In this document: positions 32,364-44,151 of the stretch, piece after piece
How the letters are laid out: each line of letters opens with the position of its first letter
How positions within the stretch are numbered: the first letter of the stretch is position 1
Assembly (NCBI RefSeq): GCF_016808335.1
Contig: NC_053144.1
Coordinates: forward strand, 58,234,195-58,298,194
DNA: 64,000 nt
Direction of reading: 5' to 3'
Source: Panicum virgatum
Taxonomy: Eukaryota; Streptophyta; Magnoliopsida; Poales; Poaceae
Position numbers and translations under genes: made by a program
The notes under the pieces: generated by a model
The model's database searches: none
What the model saw: only the letters and a program-made list of their open reading frames with translations
Told to the model about the DNA's origin: nothing

Positions 32364-35300
32364 CTAGGTGAACTCGAAGCGCATGAGGAGCTTGACGTTC
32401 CTGAACTTGTGCCCCTTGTGGTCGAACAGCGAGACGGCGCGGATCCCCGGCCGCAGCTCCTCCACCGGCAGCGCCGTCTGCCCGCCGAAGTCGTCCTCGC
32501 TCACATCCTGCTCGTGCACCTCCACGCGGAGCACCGCGATCTCAGGGACAGTCAGCGGGAAGGCGAACTCCTCCTCCCACACGGGGACCCAGTTGTCCTC
32601 CACGGCTTTCGTCTTCCTCATCACCGAGTCTAATGGAACTCCGGCGATGCCAACCTGTTGGGTAAACCACAACCAGGTTAGCAGTGCGTCCTCAGGTATT
32701 AGGCTGGTGCAACTGTCTTTCGGATGATCAATACTCATGGCGAGCTTTCAAACGTTGGGATGAACTCAGGGAGTGGGCAGACCTTTACGTAGAAATCTGG
32801 AGGTGAGTATGAGTCGAAGTGCGTCTGCTTGAAGTCCTTGTGCCAGCCTTCGCCCATGTATATCTTGACCTGCAGCAAACCAGTACTGGATCAAACCATT
32901 TCTGAAACCCAAAGAGAGTGAAAAAGAAGAAGATAGAAACATGGCATCTACCTTCAATGTTGCCTTGACCGGTAAATCTGCCTTGGGATCAAACACCTTT
33001 CCATCTGGACATGTTTGCATCAAGAAATCAGGTTTCTTCACATAACCGCAGCCCCCGTTTGCTTTGTAAAAGCCATACATTAACCAAAGTGCTCTTCCAT
33101 GTCCCTGGAGAAAAAAAATGGAGGTCTTCGTTAACATTAGGCAGCTTCGACACGATTTTTTTTATTAACACAGCTAATCCCCAGCATTCTACTTACATTA
33201 TAGAACCAAATAATTAATCAGGGTTCCTTTGAATGATTTGCTAAAAAGAAAGCACACAATAAAGCCAACTGAGCAACCAATACACGACAATGGTGGTAAA
33301 TTGAAGCTTGATTAAAAACATGACACCACGGTGAAAAATGTGGCAAAGTGAATCTTGATCCAAATCATGTAATAGGAAAATTTGGGAGCCCGATCGAGCC
33401 GAAATATATTGCTCAGATTACAATCAGACCTGCATATTGAATGCCACCATTTGAGCACCATGCACCCAGCCAAGAAATGGATTATAGTTGGATGAATTGA
33501 AGCGGGTTCCCTTTGGGTATATTCTCAGCATATTTCTATGTGTGAAGCTGCTTGGAACAGACAGAAAGAGCTCTTAAGACGAGAAGTAGGCAACTAAGGA
33601 ATGACAACACTATTATCTCGTCTCTTCTCCAACATTAGCTGGAAAATTAAAATGTATTTAATAAACAAACCTCACAATGTTGGGACCATTACGCGCTGCC
33701 ACTTTTGCAAGTTCTTGCTCACTCAAACTGAGGCGCCTAACTTTGTCCGGATCATTCTTTAAGGCATCCACGAGTGCACCCTTTGGCTTTCCAGCCTTGA
33801 TAGTAATGAGATGTTTATACTCTGGTGCCGCATGCTTGCATACTTTCTGTGAATCGTTATCATCCAGACCCCTTTCGTGATATAATATATCATCTTCACT
33901 CTGCTTGAGCACCATTTGGTAAAATATTGATGGCCAGAAATTTTGCTGACTAAGAAAACAAAGGTAAAGTGTAGCAGAATTTAAGATCTGTACCCTGTCG
34001 GCTATTTGCATCTCATCCTGGATATCTGGAACTTCTACTCCCCAAGCTGCTTCTTCCCTTTCTCCCTTTTTAAACTGGGGTTCAATTTCTCTGTCCTTCA
34101 TGGTACCGCCCTTTGCTTCGAGGTACTCCTTTGGGGGTTTTGTTGAGAGCAAGACACGACCCTTTAAAGCTTCAGGTGAAGGAAATTCTTGAAGATGTTT
34201 CGATTCAGGGTAATATAGGATGTCTCCAAACACTTCAAGGACCATCTATACAAAATTTCAGAAGTAGCGACACTAGAATCATTTGCCATATAGTAATCAT
34301 TCAGAGAAACACAGGTACCTTAGCTACTTTCGCCTGAAGATCAGGTGTAAGGTGGTCTTCTAATGTTATAATAACAGGATAGGGAGACGCAACAAAAGCA
34401 TATTCTTTGATGGACCTCAAGCATTTGATAAGTGATACCGGGGCAGTCAGTGTCCTATCAAGAGTGAAAACGTAAATGAAGTCACAGCAGATCTCATGGC
34501 AGCTTCAGTTTCATTATAGATGGTGTGCAAAAATCTCTCCATGAAAGGAATGCACAAAGTACAAATGTGTTGCAGATGTATACCTTCCATGGAGAACATC
34601 AATGTCATCTTTAGAAGAATTTGGCCATATGTCCAATTCAATCACACGAACACCTATTTGCAGTGCCTTGATGATGGGAGCATCACTGCAGTCACTGCTG
34701 AGTTGATTACCCGTCAGATATGAGTTGTGTCCAGTGTATATAAAATAGTGCGATAGCGGTGCGTTCATGTCCTGATGGACCTGAAAAGAAAAGAAGGTAA
34801 TTAATGTCAAGCAGTTAACAGAGCACATAATAGATCATAAAATTGCAGATTGATAATGGAGCTTCACGTGCTAGCCACAGAAAATAATGGCCGACGGAAC
34901 TTTTCTTTGACGATGAAAGGCAGCTAACTGTCCATTTAATCTACAATATTCAGAGCTCTCATGGATCAATCAAACTCAAAGCAGTGTATCACCAATCAAC
35001 TACCAGCTTGCTAAGAATGATGTGTCGTCACGCAGCAATAGCAAAGGTGGTGTCACAACATTAAACCTGCACTAATTCATTGATAGAGAAGTCACTGCGT
35101 GACACAACGTCAAGCTTATGAAGGTACCACGCTAAGCAAGACAAAATAATCTGATTACCAGCGGCCACAAATGCCGAAATGACACGCGTTACACAAGGAG
35201 CAGTTCCCATTCGCAGGTCACCTTTGTGATTCACAAAATGTTGAAGTGACACATGCGTTATATGAGGAGCAGCTCGCAAACGGGAACCCCCTACCTGATT

Positions 35301-35881
35301 AGCGAACGCAACTAATCTCACCACATCGTGCGATCCGTCCCTGAATGCATATGCAGCCTCCCAACCGGCAATAGGCAATAGCAGCAATACACGCAGGAGA
35401 CATTGAATCACAGCCGCATTTGGGTTGGGGCTCGAGCAGCTTCAGGGGGTGGGTTTACCTTGGAGTGGCGGAGGGGCGGGTTGAGGTCCTCGGAGAAGAG
35501 GAAGTGCATGAAGTCGTCGACGGTGAGCGCGGGCCTCCCGAAGCGCGGGGTGCGGCTGCGGTCCTGCAGGACCCGGTCGACGACCTGCTCCGCGACCTCG
35601 CCGTCGGCCCCTCCCCAGGCGGCGAGGTAGCGGCGGAGGTCGTCGGCCCCCATGTAGGGCGACCCGCCGGCGAAGCGGGAGAAGAGCACGCGCACGTCCT
35701 CCGGCGTGGTGGTGTCGCCGAGCGCGAACCGGCGCGTAAAGAAGATGCAGCACTTGTACGTCCCCATCTCCACCGCGGACACCCCCGCCTCGTCTGCCGC
35801 CTCGGCCTCGCTCTCCGTCCCCGGCGGAGGTGTGTGGGGTGGGGAGGCGCGCGGGGGCGCTCCTTTGTCTGGTTTGGGCAT
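32364..35881 (-). CDS. PLC: Phosphoinositide-specific phospholipase C
   Basis: Cleaves PIP2 or PI4P to diacylglycerol and inositol phosphates at the plasma membrane, in a Ca2+-dependent way. Exons on the minus strand: 35881-35459, 34780-34584, 34454-34319, 34245-33994, 33903-33671, 33547-33430, 33104-32952, 32869-32783, 32654-32364; 629 aa. An N-terminal Pro-rich leader precedes a degenerate EF-hand-like region (residues about 40-140). The X domain has catalytic histidines in [12 protein letters not shown] (H159) and in DVLHGRTLTAPV, and IELDIW for the metal site. After an acidic linker comes the Y domain ([15 protein letters not shown] to VAFNMQ), then a C2 domain with TYPE-II-like [11 protein letters not shown] and ending LLMRFEFT. 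As usual in plants, there is no PH domain. A decayed MULE sits about 145 bp upstream. The start is the first ATG in a GC-rich first exon. Confidence 0.93.
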
Positions 35882-36025
35882 TTTCGCGCCGCGAGGTTTC
35901 AGGGAGGGGGATTCGGAGGAAAGAGTGGACGGACGTGCGGAGGGGAGGGGCGAGGGCGAGGAACGGCCGCCTGGTTAAGTACTCAGCCCCGCCCGTTGAT
36001 GCTTCTCGGCGGCTGTGCGTGCGGA

Positions 36026-38571
36026 GGGTTTTAGATGTATATCATTATAAAAGATGAAGATGGTCCCGACGTCTATATCACTATAAAGTTTGGTAACACA
36101 TTTATATCATCGTGTTTTTTCATTTTGATGTCTGTACCATTCCGTCCATCTGGTATTAGAATTTAACAGATTCGCAACTCTGACGGGTGGCACCCACCTA
36201 TGAAATTGTCGATTGTGCTCTCATTCCATTTATCCCTTAGTGCTACTCCACAAGTCAATCTCCTCACTCCACTCTGCGCCCCTCCCTCCCCTGAACCCTA
36301 GCGCGCCACCACATCTGGGTCCGCCAGCCGGCCGCCGCCTACCGCCCCTTGGATCCGTGCTGGCCCTGCCTCCCGGCCGTGCGTGGAGGAGCGCCGGGGT
36401 GCCGCACATCGGGGGCCCGCGCCGGGGCGCCGCGCGTCCGGCGTCGGGGGACCGCGAGGGGCGTCGCGCGACCGGCGTCGCGCGACCGCGAGGGGGCGCC
36501 TCGCGTCCGGTGTCGGCGTCGGCCCGCGCGTCGGGGCGCTAGGGGTGCCGCCCTGGCCGCGTGGGGGCGCTGCGCGTCCGTCGTCGGGGCGCGAGGGGGC
36601 GATGCGGAGTGGGGCCACATTGGGGCGTACGGCAGCGCCGGCAGGTTGAGCTCGAAGACGCGCCAGGTACATTACTGATTTTTTCTCATGATTTCGATTG
36701 CTCATGAAAGCAGATTTTTTCTCATGATTTCGATTGCTCATGAAAGCAGAGGGGTGTGATTGGCTTGTATTTGCTTGCATATGTGATGAGGCTGCATTGT
36801 TGTTCATCTGTAGGATGGACGACTATAGTCGCTTCAAGCTAGAAATTCGAATCGTTGCTCCCAACTGTCGTGGTAGATGGTACAGCTTGGAAAAAATTGT
36901 GGTTGCTGACTTCACCAACTTCAGAGATTTAGTTGATAAAGTTGTTGACAAGTGTCCTCCCGCGACGTAGTGAAACTGTTTTACTCATGCATGGATACAA
37001 AGACCAATATCCAAGTCTGTTCTGACCAAGATTTGGTTGAAATGTTTGCAAAACGTGAAGCTTCAAACTTCAAAGTGTTATTATATGACTTTCTGTTATC
37101 ATAGTCCTGATAGTGAGCCTCCTGAGATTCCTGTATGGGATGTTACTACTACTAGCAAGTCAGTTGCAGCCCCATGCATTCATTCAATGCCATGTCCTAG
37201 CATAACAGAACCAAGCTTTGGAACTCACACCCATGAAACTGAACAAACGCCCAACCCAAACCCACGTGATGAGTACCTAGGTGTGGATGGAACTGAACAA
37301 ATGCAAGAGGAGACATAAGTGCCCAATATGCAAAGAGTTAGGGCACCACTGGTACAAATGTAACAATGGAAATCCAGAAGATATAGCTGCAATGGAGCAT
37401 GAGAGGTAAACTCCATGGACATTACTACCATATGCGTTTGACTTTAGACATCTATATCAAATAATTTTTTTTCAGGGGTCCACCAAAAAAATAGCTCAAG
37501 AAGAAAGCAGTTACTTGTACCACAGAGAGTAGCATTATTGTGGCCACTCATACATCAGGAATGGTCTGGCCACACAATGAGGCAGTGGCTAATGCTACAC
37601 ACAAGAAAGGGAAGAGAAAATCAAATTCATCATCATCAGGTGCCAAGAAAAGGAAGAAGACAACAACCAGTACTTCAACAAGTACTGCTAGCAGGTAGGT
37701 CTTGTTCTGTTCTCACTTTTCAATACTTTGTGATTTACAGCTCACTGATAGACATTTCTTGTTTTCACACAAGATCTGGAACTGGATCTAATGATCCTGT
37801 GCCTCTCCAAGTTCTGCCTCGTGTTCTGCCTGCTGCCTCAGCACTCACACCAATGAAGAAATGTGGTGTCACGAAGAAGCTAACACCAAAAAGGGCGCCA
37901 GTTCAGGTTGACAGCCCGGCCAGCCCAGCTACAAATACTAGAAGCAAGAAGAAACTGAACCTTGAATAAAATGTGATTGATGAGTGTTATTTTGTTCTGT
38001 AATATTATGCAATGGAGTTGTCTTTAAGACACTTTAGTTTCGATGACCAGTCCTGTGGAGATGGAAACCAGTAACTTAGGTGCTTAAATGTTGATGCAAT
38101 GAACAAGCACTTTGTGATGTTATTTGTTACTGTGAATTGTTCCTCTTAATGTTGTGTTGCTGTCCACATGAATGATTCTGATGCTGTCCAAATGATGGAC
38201 AAAAATTATATTTTTATTTGTGATGTCCAAGTATAATTTATTTGTGCAAGAATTAAAAAATTATATCGTATTGCAAATCATATTACATTTCTGCGTGTAG
38301 TGCCATGGAGTGACATAGAAGACAAAAAAAAAATTAGTCATGTACTCAAACGTTGGAAGCAAAATAGAATGACATGGAGGGTAAATCATTTTTTGGGCAC
38401 CTAAGGGCATCATGGACCTTTTACAGCTCTGTTAGCATCCGTTACCCTCCAATCCATCCATAATGGTACAGACGTCAAAACGAAAAAATGCGATGATATT
38501 GAGGTGTCACCAAACTTTTTAGTGGTATAGACGTCAGGACTATGTTTTATAATGGTGTACATGTAAAACTC
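36026..38571. mobile_element. Decayed Mutator-like element, transposase core deleted
   Basis: Inverted arms of about 120 bp lie at 36026-36150 and 38450-38571. They share GTTTTA(G/C)ATGTA, GACGTCTATA(T/C)CACTA, AAAGTTTGGT(A/G)ACAC and CGTTTTGACGTCTGTACCAT with small differences. The possible TSD is degraded (CGTGCG shared within 9 bp on each side). The interior has a GC-rich 5' part, a splice donor near 36667 and remnants of a MuDR-type transposase. The element is close to the 5' end of the phospholipase C gene. Confidence 0.75.
36815..37969 (+). pseudogene. MuDR-type transposase remnant (N-terminal domain, zinc knuckle, basic tail)
   Basis: From the ATG at 36815 the frame reads RFKLEIRIVAPNCRGRWYSL and then VVADFTNFRDLVDKVVDKC, like the N-terminal domain of plant MuDR transposases. 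A frameshift near 36960 shifts it into a frame with FYSCMDTKTN and DQDLVEMFAK. A later frame carries SEPPEIPVWDVTTT and an acid-rich stretch. At about 37313-37408 comes a CCHC zinc knuckle, CPICKELGHHWYKC, which normally lies after the DDE catalytic core. The whole catalytic core, several hundred codons, is missing between them. The 3' part encodes a Lys/Ser/Thr-rich tail ending KKKLNLE at 37969. It cannot be catalytic. Confidence 0.75.
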
Positions 38572-38855
38572 TCGTGCGTGTGTGCTGTGCTCCTGAGCCC
38601 CTACTCCCCGAGCAGGTGGCGTTCACGTTCCCCCTATTTTCTTCTGCCATTGCCGCCGTTTCAGCGACGAGATGCCCCCAAATCCCAAAGATGCCCCCCG
38701 ATCGTGGGGAAATGGGGACGCGGCGTGGAGGCGGCGTGCACTCTCGCGTCAGCGTCCCCGCCCTCGTTTGGTCGGTCGTCGCTGGCCGGTGGTAAAGCAA
38801 CTTTAAATCAAAAAGTTTAGTTTAGATAATACAAAGATCAGACTCCAACACTCTG

Positions 38856-38975
38856 TTCGCTGCATTCAGCCAACAGTATTTTTCTCTAATACCAAACCAA
38901 CACCAGCCACCCAGCCCGCAGTACTTTTCTCTCACAATAAATCAGCACCAGCCACAGCACAGCGAACACAGACTA
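38856..38975. mobile_element. Short TIR element, CAGCAGTATTTTTCTC family, copy c
   Basis: The ends GTTCGCTG and CAGCGAAC are perfectly inverted at about 38858 and 38967. The interior holds two copies of a unit with CA(A/G)CAGTA(T)TTTTCTCT followed by CAGCACCAGCCA. It is the best-preserved of the three copies in the window. Confidence 0.65.
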
Positions 38976-41027
38976 AAAAGATCAAACTCTAATTGTATAT
39001 AAGTTTAAACTAAAAAAATATAAAGACCAAATTGAATTGTGAAGAGCTTGACCAAATTGAATTGTGAAGAGACAAGCTCGCTGTCCCTGCAGCAGCGGCG
39101 ACGACTGAGCCTGTGATTACGTATTTGCTAAGGCTAGTTCCTGTGCCACTGTTAAGCCTAACAACCTAGCCCATATTGGATTGAAAAACAATTAGCTGCG
39201 TTAGGTGTGGCACATGCCAAGCAGCACAACTATCCGTGATCGAAATTGTAGCATTTCAAAGTTCACTCTCAAATAATCATTAGATAGCACAAATGCAAGA
39301 CTAGCATTGCCTAGTTCGCTCTCAAATAAAATCCGCGAATGAAATATTTTCACATAGCCATACGACGGCACAAATACAGGTATCAATGTATCATATAGAA
39401 GTTAGAACTACCAAACAACACAAAGGATCGACTTGTCCTTAACAAAAGTCGGACATTTCCAAAGAAGTGTAGCTAACCTTCCTTTAATTTTTGAACCAGT
39501 AAATAGCACAACACCTAAAGAGTGGACAATTATCTCTTTTATAAATTGCAACGCTGAAAATTGAACAGTGAAACATAAAGGAAACTACGCTTGGAGATCC
39601 TAAAATAAACCAGTCGTGGTAAGTAATCACAATGAACAATTTGCACAGACCACGACAACAACTCCCCTTTAGAAAGTCAGATTTCCACCAATACTTCGGC
39701 AAAACCTAATTACTTCCTTTTCTTTACCAAGATCTACACTGAGCACCCACCACGCCCACTGGAACCAAAGGATCAAAAGTGACAGATCATTACAGGACAT
39801 TTCCCCACTGGCCGTATCATAAGTAGTTCTGCAAGGTCCCAGCAGAAACACCCCAGTGACTGGTTAAAAGGCAGTCCACTCCATCCGCCAAACAAATTCC
39901 GAACATAATCTGCACAGAAAGGTGGCAAATACAGTTTACATCCCTGTACAATTGTATACTTGAAACTTGCAAAGTACTAGTGATAATAGTACAGAGCGAT
40001 ATAAATTTTTTATAAAATTGCAACACAAGTACACAACATAGAAGAGAATTCCTATTAAAGGATAACTTGACTTGTACACTGTAACATTTGATGTAAGAGA
40101 ATAAAGATTTCAGTTATCGTAGACAAAACACTGAAACAGAAGACAAATAAGCCACTGAAAACAAATTCTGGAGTTCAAGTAGGTTCAAGTTATGCTGGCT
40201 TCACAAATCCAATTGAAGGAACGTTTTGTCCCAAGGAACTGCTTACATTAAAATGAGTTTATCTGACGTATCTCATTACCAAAACCTATCCAATTGCAAT
40301 TAACAAGCATGTGCAACCTAGCCTGAGATCCGGACAAAGCAAGCACAGATTTGTTTAGGAGCATGAACAGAAAAAAAAAGGATTGAAAACACATTATATT
40401 TATGGAAACTGAGAAGCAATCTGTGTTTTCAGAGTATATATTGGACGGGTATGGGCAAGGTCTGGAGCAGGTTAACAATGATGGTGAGAAGATGGAGAAT
40501 CCTGTGCCCAGAGCCCCAGAGACAATGGAGGAGCTGGAACAAAAAAAGAAAAAGAAAAAGAAAGAACTCCACAGGACGAGATTTGCCCCTAGATTTATTC
40601 TAAGGAGCTGGACAATTTTCATTGGGAAGTTAACAGTGTATGCCAATCAAACACTAAGGCTACAAGCCTACAACAATCAGTCAAGGAAGAACTGTGACAT
40701 GGAGTGGCAAAGGAGCAGACGATGGCAGAAACTACTGGGAGAGGAAGTCAGGAGGAGTATCTGCGAGATTAAAACTAGAGGAGACCATTAAATTTGAAGA
40801 CACATGCAAGGAAAACATTGCCGTTGAGAAAAGTGCTTCAGAGTCGTCTAACCCTGGTGCTTTTTCCAGTAAAGACCTGTGTTTGTAGATGCTTAATCTA
40901 GAGGGAAACAAAGAGCTTAAACGTTTTGTGAACTTTTGGTCCATTCTTAAACTCTTAAAATATAGTTACCAACTTGTTCAGCTGCACACAGATCCTAAGT
41001 ATATTCACCAACAGAATCAAAAGGGAT

Positions 41028-41143
41028 TTGGTACCTCTAGACAATGCCCCAGAGGGGTTTTCATAAAAAGAAGCTTTCGCGCACTACTGTTGGCCCCCTA
41101 GTTGGTACCTCTAGACAATGCCCCAGAGGGGTTTTCATAAAAA
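41028..41143. repeat. 42-bp direct repeat, two copies
   Basis: The unit starting TTGGTACCTCTAGACAATGC occurs at 41028-41069 and 41102-41143 with no mismatch that I can see. The offset is 74 bp. No protein or known element explains it. Confidence 0.8.
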
Positions 41144-41580
41144 CAAGCTGCGAAATTAAAAGTGAATGGCCCCCTATTTGGCTAGTCTGATCATCGGCAG
41201 GCTGAGCCTCTACATGATGTAGTGATATAGAAAGAAAAGAACCTAACTCCTGGAGGGTGAAAGAAGAATCTGAAGTGGATACTAAAACAAGGGATCTGTC
41301 CACAACTGCGGCTTCACATGCCTTAGAGTCGGAGATTTTTGCCTTTGGGAAGTTGGGTAAAGCAAATTCCCACCTTGGACGAGCATGGAGCTTAGTCAAG
41401 TAGAACAGGGTCACGCTGCTTGATGCTCTGATAAAAAAACAAATCAGACCACGCCGAGACAACGGAACATGCGTTAGAAAGGCCTCTCCACAGCCGGCCT
41501 ATAGAACAAGATGTGCCGTCTAGCGGAAGCTTAGAAGAAGGTGAGTTGGAGCCTAAGGAAGGTGACTCGTGCTGACATAA

Positions 41581-41929
41581 GGGCATCCGTAGTGTGGTAA
41601 AAGGAGGGGGTCTTAAGCAGTTAGGGTCGATCTTATACACAAGAGCAGGAGGTCTTAAGGAGGTTCTAAGATCAAAAAGCTTGGGACCAAACCTTAGGCT
41701 TGAGACCCGGCCTCAACGATTAAAAAACTCAGAAGCCGCGAGGAGGTACGAGATGCGTCAGATACAGGAAGGAAAAGCTAGTGGTGTGTTGGGTTCTTTT
41801 CTGTTTTCTATTTGGAATATGGGGTCCACCTCAAAGGCCGGTCAGGGTCTTAAACACAACGTTTGTCAGCCTTAGGGTCGGTGGGACCCAACTTATGGTC
41901 GGGTAAGGTCGTAAACACTACTGATGCCC
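41581..41929. mobile_element. Tourist-like MITE with a flanking 24-26 bp duplication
   Basis: TIRs GGGCATCCGTAGTGT and ACACTACTGATGCCC match at 14 of 15 positions and are bordered by TAA on both sides (41578-41580, 41930-41932), as in PIF/Harbinger MITEs. In addition, a 26-bp segment starting CCTAAGGAAGGTG occurs at 41552-41577 and again at 41928-41953, overlapping the right end. Confidence 0.7.
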
Positions 41930-42108
41930 TAAGGAAGGTGACTCGTGCTGACAGCTTACTCCTTTTCAATAGAAAGGAATAGCCAAACCTACCCAGCCAA
42001 CTCAGCAAAGCATCTTCAATTTGTCATTCAATTTAACATCACTTGGTTCATTTATCAACAATTTGACAATTTCCAGCTCTAAATGATACTTACAGATATA
42101 CAGCAACT

Positions 42109-42123
42109 AGAACAGAAGAATTA
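42109..42123. repeat. 15-bp target duplication of the LINE (left)
   Basis: AGAACAGAAGAATTA at 42109-42123 recurs exactly at 44137-44151, bracketing the LINE and its 3' TTG tail. This is the target-primed reverse transcription signature. Confidence 0.9.
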
Positions 42124-42126
42124 CTG

Positions 42127-43320
42127 ATGAGCCATACGATGAAGCTTTGGGAGAGGGTTATCGAGCATCGCCTAAGAAGAGTGACAAGTGTGACCCAAAA
42201 CCAATTTGGGTTCATACCTAGAAGGTCAACCATGGAGGTGATTTTCTTAATACGACAATTGATGGAGAGATATAGGGAGCAGAAGAAGGACTTGCACATG
42301 GTCTTCATTGACCTTGAGAAGGCATATGACAAAGTACCGAGAAATGTCATTGTGGTGGGCTTTGGAGAAGCACAAAGTCCCAACTAAGTACATTACCCTC
42401 ATTAAGGATATGTACAAGGATGCGACGATGTTTGTCCGGACATGTGATGGCAACACCACTGACTTTCCTATTAACATAGGCCTACACCAGGGGTCATCAT
42501 TGAGCCCTTATTTATTTGCTTCAGGGATGGATGAGGTCACAAGGGATATACAAGGTGAGATCTCTTGGTGTATGCTCTTTGCTGATGATGTGGTGCTAGT
42601 TGACGAGAGTAGGGCAGGGGTTAATAGGAAGTTAAAGCTGTGGAGACGCACGTTAGAGTCGAAAGGGTTCAGACTTAGTAGGACCAAGACCGAGTACATG
42701 ATGTGCGATTTCAGCGCGACTAGGCATGAGGGGGGAGACATTAGTCTAGATGGGCAAGTGGTGGTCCAAAATGATATTTTTCGGTATTTAGGATCGGTGC
42801 TACAAAAGGATGGCGACATTGATGAAGATGTTAGGCATATAATTTCAGCTGGCTGGTTGAAATGGCGGCAAGCTTCTGGCATCCTTTGTGACAAGAGGGT
42901 GCCACAAAAGCTAAAAAGGCAAATTCTATATGACAGCAATTCGTCCGGCGATGTTATACGATGCTGAATGTTGGCCTGCAAAAAAGCGACATGTCCAGCA
43001 ACTGAGTGTAGCAGAGATGCGGATGTTGCGGTGGTTTTGCGGGCACACAAGGAGGGATAGAGTCCGGAACGAAGTTATTCGGGATAGGGTCGGGGTGGCA
43101 CCAATTGAGGAGAAACTTATCCAGCATCAGCTGAGATGATTTGGACATGTCCAACGAAGGCCTCCTGAGGCGACGGTGCATAATGGGGTTCTTGAGCGGG
43201 TCGATAATGTAAAGAGGGGTAGAGGTAGACCTAAACTGACGTGGGATGAGTCGGTTAAGAGAGACCTTAAGGATTAGAATATCTCTAAAGAGATAGCTTT
43301 GGATAGGAGCGCTTGGAGAC
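42127..43320 (+). pseudogene. LINE reverse transcriptase, frameshifted
   Basis: Open segments at 42127-42387, 42308-42967 and 42930-43139 are three frames of one ancestral reverse transcriptase ORF. They join at frameshifts near 42348 and 42925. The FADD catalytic motif is intact, but the protein is not continuous. The N-terminal endonuclease is absent. It carries the palm and thumb region and the C-terminal segment typical of RTE-clade elements. Confidence 0.85.
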
Positions 43321-43331
43321 TAGCTATCAAT

Positions 43332-44033
43332 CAATGTTCGACAAGGCGGTGTTCCGCGGCCGCCTAGGCGCGCCTAATCGCTGGGCGGAGGGGTTGCAGG
43401 TGGGCTGGGACCCTAGGCGTTGCAGGTGGGCTGGGACGGCGGCGGAGGCTCGGATGTCAGTTGCTTCAGCGGCGGGGAAGTCGGCTCGTGGCGACGGCGG
43501 AGAAAGAGGCAAGGATGGGCCGCGGGAGAGGCTAGGGCGGGCAGCAGCGGCGGAAGAGGCTGGAGCATCGAATCCGCGCCGGCGAGAGTGACGGCTGTGG
43601 AGGAGGAAGCATGGGCGGGTGCGGGTAGCGGCCTGTACAACAAAGGAGGCAGAGGCGAGCGTGTGGGTGGTGGCGGCCTGGGCAGTGGAGGAGGCAGGGG
43701 CGTGCGGGCGAGCAGCGGTCTGAGTAGCAGAGGAGGCGGCGGGTGGAGAAGCAGAGGAGGCGGCGAGTGGAGGAGCAGAGAGGTGGGGAGCATCGAATGG
43801 ATAAGGTGGAGCTAGGTTTAGGTGGGATTGAGATTTGGATCGGGCTGGTTTGATGAGCCTTCTATCCAACTTTAGGCCCATTTGTCTCCAGTTTTTCTTT
43901 TCTTTTAGAGATATAACTGATATGCAACACCGCCTAGAAAACCGCCTAGAAACGCCTAGGCTCGCTTAGGCTCGCCTAGGCTCTAGGCGGTGGGTCACCG
44001 CCTAGAGACCGCCTAGCGCCTAGCCTAACATTG
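43332..44033. mobile_element. hAT-like element nested in the LINE, GC-rich cargo
   Basis: CTATCAAT occurs at 43324-43331 and 44034-44041 (8-bp TSD). The ends are CAATGTT and AACATTG. Subterminal CGCCTAGG repeats are dense at both ends, as in many hAT elements. The middle (about 43388-43800) is GC-rich and open in several frames on both strands, with Ala/Arg/Gly-rich or Pro/Ser-rich readings. It may be captured 5' gene sequence, but no domain is recognisable. Confidence 0.8.
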
Positions 44034-44151
44034 CTATCAATGTGCCTGAACTTTGAACTTATTTCTTTCGGGTTTCATCTCTAGCCTACCCCAACTTGCT
44101 TGGGAAAAAAGGCTATGTTGTTGTTGTTGTTGTTGTAGAACAGAAGAATTA

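Larger units (their letters stand above)
38572..41551. other. Intergenic, no gene seen
   Basis: This stretch contains a repeat of the CAGCAGTATTTTTCTC family at 38856-38975 and an overlapping duplication of ACCAAATTGAATTGTGAAGAG near 39027-39072. It also holds a 42-bp exact direct repeat at 41028-41069 and 41102-41143. The frames at 40402-40791 and 41061-41462 are uninterrupted but have no domain I recognise. The stretch may partly be 3' UTR or retroelement debris. Confidence 0.45.
42124..44136 (+). mobile_element. 5'-truncated RTE-type LINE with nested hAT-like insertion
   Basis: The reverse transcriptase frame shows [20 protein letters not shown], then [26 protein letters not shown] and the catalytic loop MLFADDVVL. 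A C-terminal region follows with AECWPAKKRHVQQLS and RGRGRPKLTWDESVK. The endonuclease half is missing (5' truncation). The 3' end is GGCTATG followed by TTG repeats at about 44115-44136, as in plant RTE LINEs. A perfect 15-bp TSD flanks the insertion. Frameshifts near 42348 and 42925 and stops near 43137 and 43276 inactivate it. A 702-bp hAT-like element is nested at 43332-44033. Confidence 0.9.

Noticed and set aside
36213..36678. Several Arg/Gly-rich ORFs in the 5' part of the decayed MULE
   Set aside because: They lie in GC-rich leader sequence before a splice donor near 36667 and show no domain.
40402..40944. A 129-aa frame with a Lys run
   Set aside because: Poly-A derived Lys tract, no domain, flanked by AT-rich intergenic DNA. 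May be retroelement debris.
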